Of a stretch of 64,000 nt of DNA, positions 57,490 to 64,000 are shown one piece after another. The first letter of the stretch is position 1. The number at the start of each line of letters is the position of its first letter. This stretch comes from Sorangium cellulosum So ce56 (lineage in GTDB: Bacteria > Myxococcota_A > Polyangia > Polyangiales > Polyangiaceae): contig NC_010162.1 in assembly GCF_000067165.1 (NCBI RefSeq), positions 10,776,501 to 10,840,500 of the forward strand. The letters are read 5' to 3'. The notes below the pieces were generated by a model. It searched no databases and was not told the DNA's origin. It saw only the letters and a list, made by a program, of their open reading frames with translations. The position numbers were made by a program, and so were the translations under genes.

Positions 57490-59451
57490 TCAGAGACCAT
57501 GGATGATCTGGTCTTCCGGGATGAGCAGCGCCCCGCTCACCGGAGGCAGCTTGACGGTGACAGCGCCGTTCGCGCCCGCCCTGTATGTCTTTTTTTCGGG
57601 CGAGAGCACGTCGACGAGCACGGTCCCCCGCGTCAGCCCCGTCTCCATCGCCGCCCCGTTGAAGCGCGTGGCGCTCTGCTTCCGGGGGTGCGTGTTGAGC
57701 ACCACGAGCGCATAGTCGCCGTCCGGCTCCCCCCGCTCGAACGCGAAGATCCCCGCGTCCTCGTCCCCTTCGCCCGTCCGCTCCGTCGACCAGCGCACCC
57801 GCTGCTCGCCGACGGTGAGCGCCTGGTAGCCTTTGCGCAGCGCCGCGAGCCGCTGGATCCACCGGAAGAGCGGGTGCTCCGTGTCATAGCCGCTCTCCCA
57901 GAGATCTTCGCGGTTCGCCGGATCGTCGCCGCCGCTGAAGCCCTGCTCCGTGCCGTAGTACAGGCAAGGGATGCCTTCCTCCGTGAAGAGGAACAGGAGC
58001 GCATTCTTGAGCGCCGCCTCGGGATCGGCCTTGAAGGGCGAGGCGCCCGGGCCGACATGGAGGAAGCGCGGGACGTCGTGGTTGTCGATGAAGTTGACGA
58101 GCGCCTTCAGCGGCGGAACGCCGATGCCGTTCGCGTTCGGCTCGGCGCCGTAATTGAGCGCCCGCGCGTCCCAGAGCTCCTCGATCCGCCGCGTGGCCCG
58201 GGCGTCCCGGAAGACGTCGTGGAAGACCCGATAGAGCTGAGGGAAATACAGGACGGAGTCGACCGAGTCCCCCGTGATGGGCGCGGCGCCCGGGCAGCCC
58301 CCCTCCGCCTCGTCGCCGTTCTCGCGCTCGAGATCGCCGCCGAGCGCTTCGTCGTGCGGGTGGGCCGGGACCTCGTGCTTCGTGAAGCTGCCGACGAGGT
58401 CGTCCTTGCCGTCGAAGGCCTCTCCGAACATGAAGAAATCGGTCTTGCCCATCGCCGCCAGCTGCAGCCGGACGTTCTGCGTGAAATAGCGCCAGAACTC
58501 GTGCTCGACGTGCTTCAGCGTGTCGATGCGGAACCCGTCGACGTCGGTGAGCTCGACCCAGCGCACGAACACGTCGACCATCGCCCGCTTCACGTCGCAG
58601 CGGGAGGTGTCGATGTCCTTGAGGCCGCCCGGGAGATCGCCGTGCACGAGCTGGTCGACATCCTCGAAATCGAGGATGCGCCCCTTGCGGTTGTAGACGT
58701 CGGGGTCCTGGAAGAGCTCGGGCTGCGGCGGGAGGTGGTTGGTCGCGGGCTCGTGGCGGAAGACGATCGGCGCCGGCCTCGACTTGCCGAACGGCCTCCG
58801 CGCCTGGACGCCGCGGGGGTCGAACTCCGGATCGTACTCGTTCACGGCCTCGAGCTGGCGGCGCCCGTCCTCGCCGCTGCCGTGGACGCCCCCGTCGGGC
58901 TGCCCATTCTCGTTGATGTCATAATAGAACAGCTGGCCGACGTGGTTCGTCACGACATCGAGGATGACCTTCATGCCGCGATCGTGGGCCGACGCGACGA
59001 GGCGGCGCAGCGACGCGACGTCGCCGAAATGGGGGTTCAGCTCGGTGAAATCCTGCGTCCAGTAACCGTGGTATCCGTCGACGCCGGCGTCGGTGTCGAC
59101 GTTCTTGACGATCGGCGAGATCCAGAGCGCTGTGACGCCGAGCGCCTCGAGGTAGGGCAGACCCTCCTCGAGCCCCTTCCAGTCGCCGCCGTGCCACCTG
59201 CCCGGCGCCGAGGACACCCGGTGGTTGTTCCCCGCGTCGCCGTCGGCGAAGCGGTCTATCAGCACCTGATAGATGATCTCCTCCCGCCAGTCGCTCGCGT
59301 GCGCCCCGAGCGAGGCCGACCGCGTGGGCTCCTCGTCGAGCTCGGCGCACGCCGCCGCGAGGAGCGCGAGCGAGGCGGCCCCGGCCGCCCGCGCGAGGGC
59401 GGCCGCGCGCGCCGTCCGCCAGAGAGAGAGTCTCGATCGCCGCCGGTCCAT
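57490..59451 (-). CDS. secreted alpha-amylase-family (GH13) lipoprotein
   Basis: A 653-residue predicted lipoprotein (LALLAAAC, Cys35) with a complete GH13 domain. Conserved region I is DVVTNHVG (165-172), region II DGFRIDTLKHV with nucleophile Asp310, region III MFGEAFDG with acid/base Glu344, and region IV FIDNHDVPR with Asp459. The C-terminal 100 residues form the usual beta domain. It should hydrolyse alpha-1,4-glucans at the cell surface, and the following importer genes would take up the products. The start at 59451 gives the signal peptide directly; a frame start 19 residues earlier spoils it. No transcriptional regulator is adjacent. Confidence 0.92.
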   Translation of the reverse strand: MDRRRSRLSLWRTARAAALARAAGAASLALLAAACAELDEEPTRSASLGAHASDWREEIIYQVLIDRFADGDAGNNHRVSSAPGRWHGGDWKGLEEGLPYLEALGVTALWISPIVKNVDTDAGVDGYHGYWTQDFTELNPHFGDVASLRRLVASAHDRGMKVILDVVTNHVGQLFYYDINENGQPDGGVHGSGEDGRRQLEAVNEYDPEFDPRGVQARRPFGKSRPAPIVFRHEPATNHLPPQPELFQDPDVYNRKGRILDFEDVDQLVHGDLPGGLKDIDTSRCDVKRAMVDVFVRWVELTDVDGFRIDTLKHVEHEFWRYFTQNVRLQLAAMGKTDFFMFGEAFDGKDDLVGSFTKHEVPAHPHDEALGGDLERENGDEAEGGCPGAAPITGDSVDSVLYFPQLYRVFHDVFRDARATRRIEELWDARALNYGAEPNANGIGVPPLKALVNFIDNHDVPRFLHVGPGASPFKADPEAALKNALLFLFTEEGIPCLYYGTEQGFSGGDDPANREDLWESGYDTEHPLFRWIQRLAALRKGYQALTVGEQRVRWSTERTGEGDEDAGIFAFERGEPDGDYALVVLNTHPRKQSATRFNGAAMETGLTRGTVLVDVLSPEKKTYRAGANGAVTVKLPPVSGALLIPEDQIIHGL

Positions 59452-60085
59452 CGCGATCACCTTAGCTCGGCGCGTCGAGCCATCACGCATCCACGCGAGC
59501 CGACACACGCGCCGGACGAGAGCCCATCTCGACGGATGAGCCCGATGGGCAGCGGCGCGGCCGGCGCGAGCGCGTCCGGGTCAGGCCGCCCGCGCGCTCC
59601 GGCAGGAGCTTCTGGAGTGTCAGGCAAAGCCGTAGTGTCTGCAGGAGCCTTCCGAGCCGCGGAGCGCAATGCGCAGACGAGCAGCGGCACCGCGGCCGGC
59701 GCGGCCACGACGCGATTCTGCCCCACCCTCAACGCCCCTCGCACGGCGCGGACGCTACACCAGCAGCGGTGGCCCGGTCCACGATTTCTGGACGTAAAAA
59801 GCGGGTTTTCGCGGCGCGACACGATCGGCGCACACGCAATCGCGCCGCGCGCAACACGGGCGCGCAGGTGCGCAGGCGCGCAGGCGCACAGCCGGGGCCG
59901 GGGCGCGCGTCGCCAGCGCCTTCGCCGGCGAATCGCGAACGTGTGAGCGCCAGCCCATCCCGTCGACGCGACATTCGCGTGACATTCACCGCGCCATCGC
60001 GAGCCCTGTTGTTTCACCGCGGACGCCAGCGACACGGGCTGTCGTTCCGTTGACGGTCCTGGCGTCGCATGGCACCGTCAGATTC
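59452..60085. other. divergent intergenic region
   Basis: About 630 bases between the glucan operon (minus) and the STAND/WD40 gene (plus), so it should hold both promoters. A GCGCAGG-type run of short repeats occurs near 59865-59905 and an A/T-richer patch near 59795-59815. The frames across it give Arg/Ala/Pro-rich products and are not credible genes. Confidence 0.5.
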
Positions 60086-63000
60086 GTGACCTTCTCGGCG
60101 CCTCCCGACCTCGATCAGGCGAAGGCCAGTGCCGGAGATCACAGGCGCCGGTTCCAGGCGGGCGGGACCGTGGGCGAGGGCGTGATCTATATCGAGCGCC
60201 CCGCCGATAGAGAGCTCTTCGAGGCGCTCCTGCGCGGAGAGCTCTGCTATGTGCTCTCGACCCGGCACATCGGGAAGTCCAGCCTGCGACTCCAGGTCTC
60301 GACGCGGCTCCGCGCCGAGCAGGTGGAGTGCGCGAGCGTCGATCTCGGGGCGCTCGGCACCGACACCACCTCGCCGGTGAGCTGGTACCTCGGGATCGCG
60401 TCGGAGATCGCCGAGCAGCTCGGGCTGGAGCCGCCGGACGAGTTCTGGGATGCCCACTGGCACCTCGGGCCGGTGCACTGCTGGTTGCGCTGGCTCGAGG
60501 ACGTCGTGCTCGTGGAGATCTCCTCCGCGATCGTCCTGTTCATCGACGAGGTCGACGCCACGCTGGCCCTCCCGTTCTCGCGGGACGATTTCTTCGCCAT
60601 CCTCCGGGCCTTCGTGAACCGGCGCGCGGAGCGCCCCGCCAACGCCCGGCTGACCTTCTGCCTGCTCGGGGCGGCGGCGCCCTCGGAGCTCGTCGCGGAT
60701 CCGGCGCGCGCGCCGTTCAACATCGGCCGCCCGATCCGGCTCGACGACTTCACCCGCGCCGAGGCGCGCGGCTTCCGCGCGGGCCTGGAGGGGCTCGTGG
60801 CCGACCCCGACGCGCTGCTCGACGCGGTCTTCGCGTGGACCTCGGGGCACCCCTACATGACGCAGCGGCTCTGCGCCGATCTCGCCGGAGAGCGGCGCGA
60901 TCTCGACGTCGACGAGGCCGTGGCGCGGCGGTTCCTGGACCAGGGCCGGACCGAGGACCCGAACCTGCGCCACGCGGAGCGGTGCCTGGAGGCGCAGGGG
61001 CCCCGCTGCGGGCGGGCGCCGGCGCTCCTCCAGCTCTACAAGCAGCTGCTCGACGGCCACCGGGTGGGCGTCGACGCCGGGGACCCGGTCCAGCGCACGC
61101 TGCTGCTCTCGGGGCTCTCCGTGGAGCGGACGGCGCCCTCGGGCGCGCCGTACCTCGACGTGCGCAACCGCGTCGTCCGCGAGGTCTTCGACCGGGCGTG
61201 GGTCCTGTCGCGGGAGGCGGACCGAGCGACCAGGGAGCCGCTCGCGCGCTGGCTGGCGCACGGGCGGAGAGACGACTATCTCGTGGGCGGCGCGGCGCTC
61301 GCGGAGCTCACGTCGTGGTGCGATGGGCGAGCGGACCTCTCGGCGGAGGAGAGGGCGTTCCTCTCCGCCTGCGCGCGGGCGGAGAGCCAGAAGCGGTCGA
61401 CGCGGCGGCTCGTCACCGTGCTCGCGGTCGCCGTCACGCTGCTCGGCGGCCTGACCCTCGTGCTCCTCTGGCAGATGGGCAAGGAGGAGCGGGCGCTGCT
61501 CCGCGCGCAGCAGGAGTCGCGCGAGAACGACGCCCGGCGGCTCGCGGCCCAGTCGGCGAAGGAGCGCGCCGAGGGCCTCTTGCCCCGCGCGCGCCTGCTC
61601 GCCGTGGAGGCGGCCCTCGCCGCCAGGGCGAGCGGCCGCCCCGCGGGCCCCGCCGTGGTGCAGGCGCTCGGCGACGCGGTCTGGGGCCCCGCCGTCGACC
61701 AGGAGGTGCTCGTCGGGCACGGCGGCGCGGTCCACCACGCGGCCTTCAGCCCCGACGGCCGCCTCGTCGCCACCGCCTCGGCCGACGGGGCCGCGAGGAT
61801 CTTCCGCCTCGGCGGGCGCGACGAGCCGCTCGTGCTGCGCGCCGCCACCCCCGGCGGCGTCGTCGCCGTCGCCTTCAACCACGACGGGAGCCTCCTGGCG
61901 ACCGCGTCGACCGACGGCGCGGTGCGCCTGTGGCGCCCCGACGGCCACGAGGTCCGCGCGCTCGGCACGAGGGACGCCGCGCCGACCAGCGTGGCGTTCA
62001 GCCCGGATGGCAGCCGCGTCGTCGCGGGGACGACGGGCGGCGCGATCTACGTGTGGCGCCCCGGCATGGAGGGCGAGCCGCCGCTCGTCGTGCCTTTGGG
62101 CGAGCGGCTCATCCGGCGCGCGGTGTTCAGCCACGACGGGGCCCGGATTTTCGCCACGGCCATCAGCGGGACGGTCCACGTCGTCCGCGCCGACGGGCAC
62201 GGCGCCCCCGCGGCGCTGAAGGGGCACGGGCCGGGCGTCGAGAGCGCGGACACGAGCCCGGTGGACGACCGCATCGTCCTCGCGACGGGCGACGGAACGG
62301 CGCGCATCCTCGGCGCGGACCGGCGTGAGCCCGTCGTCCTCCGCGGGCACGAGGGCGCGGTGCGCGGCGCCGCGTTCAGCGCCGACGGCGGCGCGGTGGT
62401 CACGGCCTCCGCGGATGGGACCGCGCGCGTCTTCCGCGCGGACGGCAAGGGCGCGCCGGTGGTCCTCGAGGGCCACGAGGGGGTCGTGAACAGCGCCGCC
62501 TTCAGCCGCGACGGCGCGAGCGTCGTCACCGCGTCGGAGGACGGGACCGCGCGGGTGTGGCGGCTCGGCGGGCCGGGCGAGCCGCGGCTCCTGCGCGGCC
62601 ACGAGGGGCCGCTGACCGGCATCGCCGTCAGCCACGACGGCAGCAGGATCGCCACCGCCGGGACCGACAAGACCGCGCGCGTCTTCCGGGCCGACGGCTC
62701 GGGCGAGCCCGTCGTCCTCCGCGGACACGCGGAGCACCTGCTCAGCGTCGACTTCAGCCCCGATGGGAGCCGCCTCGTCACCGGCTCGGCCGACAAGACG
62801 GCGCGGATCTGGCGCGCCGATGGGCGGGGCCAGCCGATCGTGCTCGGGGTCCACGACGACCGGGTGGTGGGCGTCGCCTTCAGCCCGGAGGGCACCCGGA
62901 TCGTCACCACCTCGTGGAACGGCATCCTGCGCGTGTTCGAGGACGGCGTCCCGGGCGAGCCCGTCGTGCTGCGCGACGAGCGCGCGGGGCTGCTCCGGGC

Positions 63001-63619
63001 GGCGTTCAGCCCGGATGGTCAGCACATCGTGGCGACGTCGGGCCCCAACGTGAAGGTCTGGCCCGCGGACGGCCGCGGCGCCCCGCGCGTCCTCCCGTCG
63101 GGGTACGAGGACCGGGCGATCGCCGCGATCGCGGTGAGCCCGGACGGGAGCCACGTCGCGATCGCCGCGCTCGACGGCGGCGTGCGGCTGCTCCGCGTCG
63201 ACGGCCAGGGCCAGCCCGTCCTCCTGAGCGGCCTCGGCGCGGCGGTCCGGACCGTCGCGTTCAGCAGCGACAGCGCGCGCCTCGTCGCGGTGTCGAGCGA
63301 CGGCATCGCGCGGGTGCTCCCCGTCGACGGGCAGGGCGAGGCGATCACCCTCCGCGCCGAGGGCGTCACGCTGACGGACGCCGTGTTCAGCCCCGACGCC
63401 ACCCGCGTCGTGACCGCCGCGAACGACGGCGCGGCGCGCGTCTTCTCGATCGCGGCCGAGTCCCTGATGGCGCGGGCGTGCGCCTACGCCGGGCGCAACT
63501 TCACGCGCGAGGAGTGGGCGCAGCTCATGCCCGGCATCGACTACCGCGCCACGTGCCCCGAGTGGCCAGGCGCCCCCGAGCAGGACGCCGGCGCAGCGCC
63601 GCGGCTGGACGTGCGCTGA
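60086..63619 (+). CDS. membrane-anchored STAND-like ATPase with 14 WD40 repeats
   Basis: A 1177-residue protein. Residues about 35-360 form an AAA-like/STAND ATPase of the AAA_35 kind: IERPADRELFEALL, a P-loop STRHIGKSSL in which the first glycine is Ser, and Walker B VLFIDEVDATL. A hydrophobic helix (VLAVAVTLLGGLTLVLLWQM, about 450-470) and a coiled coil follow; then 14 WD40 units (AFSPDG-type signatures), enough for two seven-bladed propellers, and a C-terminal conserved tail (CAYAGRNFTREEWAQLM). Proteins of this design act as signal-transduction or self/non-self scaffolds. No effector domain is visible. The start is uncertain: GTG at 60086, or TTG at 60050 adding 12 residues; neither has a good ribosome site. 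Confidence 0.85.
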   Translation: MTFSAPPDLDQAKASAGDHRRRFQAGGTVGEGVIYIERPADRELFEALLRGELCYVLSTRHIGKSSLRLQVSTRLRAEQVECASVDLGALGTDTTSPVSWYLGIASEIAEQLGLEPPDEFWDAHWHLGPVHCWLRWLEDVVLVEISSAIVLFIDEVDATLALPFSRDDFFAILRAFVNRRAERPANARLTFCLLGAAAPSELVADPARAPFNIGRPIRLDDFTRAEARGFRAGLEGLVADPDALLDAVFAWTSGHPYMTQRLCADLAGERRDLDVDEAVARRFLDQGRTEDPNLRHAERCLEAQGPRCGRAPALLQLYKQLLDGHRVGVDAGDPVQRTLLLSGLSVERTAPSGAPYLDVRNRVVREVFDRAWVLSREADRATREPLARWLAHGRRDDYLVGGAALAELTSWCDGRADLSAEERAFLSACARAESQKRSTRRLVTVLAVAVTLLGGLTLVLLWQMGKEERALLRAQQESRENDARRLAAQSAKERAEGLLPRARLLAVEAALAARASGRPAGPAVVQALGDAVWGPAVDQEVLVGHGGAVHHAAFSPDGRLVATASADGAARIFRLGGRDEPLVLRAATPGGVVAVAFNHDGSLLATASTDGAVRLWRPDGHEVRALGTRDAAPTSVAFSPDGSRVVAGTTGGAIYVWRPGMEGEPPLVVPLGERLIRRAVFSHDGARIFATAISGTVHVVRADGHGAPAALKGHGPGVESADTSPVDDRIVLATGDGTARILGADRREPVVLRGHEGAVRGAAFSADGGAVVTASADGTARVFRADGKGAPVVLEGHEGVVNSAAFSRDGASVVTASEDGTARVWRLGGPGEPRLLRGHEGPLTGIAVSHDGSRIATAGTDKTARVFRADGSGEPVVLRGHAEHLLSVDFSPDGSRLVTGSADKTARIWRADGRGQPIVLGVHDDRVVGVAFSPEGTRIVTTSWNGILRVFEDGVPGEPVVLRDERAGLLRAAFSPDGQHIVATSGPNVKVWPADGRGAPRVLPSGYEDRAIAAIAVSPDGSHVAIAALDGGVRLLRVDGQGQPVLLSGLGAAVRTVAFSSDSARLVAVSSDGIARVLPVDGQGEAITLRAEGVTLTDAVFSPDATRVVTAANDGAARVFSIAAESLMARACAYAGRNFTREEWAQLMPGIDYRATCPEWPGAPEQDAGAAPRLDVR

Positions 63620-63710
63620 AGCGGGGAATCGTCGGTGATTGTCCGGGCGTGTCGGCGCGCTCCGCGGCGGGCCGTGATCGTCGCTATCGGTTGCACGCGA
63701 AAACTGAACT

Positions 63711-63740
63711 CACGTGAACCCACGTGAACCCAGGTGAACC
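63711..63740. promoter_or_regulatory. three 10-bp iterons (CACGTGAACC)
   Basis: Two identical tandem copies of CACGTGAACC and a third with one substitution (CAGGTGAACC). A 10-bp period places each CACGTG core on about the same face of the helix. They lie 178-207 bases ahead of the partial gene at the window end, and in the 298-base gap after the STAND gene. A cooperative regulator-binding site is possible. Confidence 0.5.
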
Positions 63741-63917
63741 ACGCGCTGCGCGCTACGAGGCGCCTGGTAGCAGCCCCAGAGGATGCTTCTCCCACCTTTA
63801 TTCCGTGGGGGCGGACGTTCTTGTCATGGTTCGCGCTTCAGCGGGAACCATGTATGCTCGGCCAGGCTTGCTCGCCCTCTGCCGCGCACTGCGCGGCCCC
63901 TGATCGCTGCCCGGTCT

Positions 63918-64000
63918 ATGGCCCCGCTCGACCCGCACGCCGAGGAGCCGAACCTCGTGGACACCGCCGCTGCGCGGATCGGGACAGCCCTGAACGCCAA
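63918..64000 (+). CDS. 5' end of a gene cut by the window edge
   Basis: An ATG at 63918 opens a frame that is still open at the last base; the 27 complete codons read MAPLDPHAEEPNLVDTAAAR then IGTALNA. The composition is coding-like, but there is too little for identification and no clear ribosome binding site precedes it. Confidence 0.35.
   Translation, partial: MAPLDPHAEEPNLVDTAAARIGTALNA

Noticed and set aside
56413..59946. A 1177-residue plus-strand frame across the glucan operon
   Set aside because: Its product is Arg/Glu/Ala/Asp-rich without domains and it is antisense to the amylase and MalK genes, whose motifs are intact. High GC creates such long shadow frames.
59457..60035. A 192-residue minus-strand frame upstream of the amylase gene
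   Set aside because: Arg/Ala/Cys-rich product without domains; lies in the divergent promoter region and spans repeat-like GCGCAGG runs.
60014..63154. A 1046-residue minus-strand frame opposite the STAND/WD40 gene
   Set aside because: Repetitive, Arg/Pro/Ala-rich product that mirrors the WD40 repeats; no domain or export signal.
1..64000. tRNA, rRNA, intact insertion sequences and prophage genes
   Set aside because: Looked for throughout; nothing with the required conserved sequence or paired terminal repeats was recognised.

Overview
The window is very GC-rich, with dense, often overlapping genes, many GTG starts and GTGA/ATGA stop-start overlaps. Gene content points to a large-genome soil myxobacterium of the Sorangium/Polyangiales type. 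The signs are many lipoproteins with Gly-rich linkers after the lipobox, DUF1552/DUF1592/DUF1501 'planctomycete-type' cytochrome clusters, hybrid two-component proteins, a STAND-like ATPase with WD40 repeats, and a bacterial Kunitz domain. The assignment is an inference from content and composition; no rRNA or other taxonomic marker is present.

Layout. 0-6.6 kb: a long secreted beta-propeller protein with two duplicated modules, then a DUF1592/DUF1552 pair (all minus). 6.9-11.3 kb: a Kunitz-domain lipoprotein, an unknown lipoprotein, and a three-gene operon (periplasmic protein, ECF sigma factor, membrane regulator). 11.6-18.7 kb: a SMI1/KNR4-HEAT protein, an RNase H with a basic tail, a palindromic repeat, a TerB-like/PPP phosphatase, and a cytochrome lipoprotein-DUF1501 pair. 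19.2-21.8 kb: three plus-strand exported proteins. 21.8-29.5 kb: a minus-strand run encoding a BMP-family nucleoside/simple-sugar ABC transporter (binding protein, two permeases, ATPase) that continues through overlapping codons into a third cytochrome-type pair. 29.7-34.4 kb: a TPR-like secreted protein, a tetraheme lipoprotein, a histidine kinase with a degraded ATP site, a single-domain response regulator and a DUF1349 protein.

34.4-45.7 kb: a long hairpin element, a divergent LysR/SDR pair with a palindromic operator, two tandemly duplicated lipoproteins that also share their leaders, a CelD-like acetyltransferase, a gene-poor stretch with decayed coding remnants, a methyltransferase, a transposase fragment, and a divergent MarR/serine hydrolase pair with three candidate operators. 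45.9-50 kb: a sensor with a LacI-type ligand domain and a STAS domain, then a graveyard of gene fragments including a TetR/SDR divergent pair collapsed by deletion. 49-53 kb: a hybrid histidine kinase overlapping a REC-HATPase protein. 53.2-59.5 kb: an alpha-glucan uptake operon (lipoprotein GH13 amylase, MalK-type ATPase, a natural fusion of binding protein and MalF-type permease, MalG-type permease). 60-63.6 kb: the STAND/WD40 membrane protein, followed by three 10-bp iterons and the start of a gene cut by the window edge.

Functional coherence is clearest in the glucan operon (extracellular hydrolysis plus import), the BMP-type importer, the sigma-factor operon and the two divergent regulator/enzyme pairs. 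Three separate planctomycete-type cytochrome modules within about 21 kb suggest extracytoplasmic redox chemistry of unknown substrate. No tRNA, rRNA, CRISPR array or intact insertion sequence was seen.
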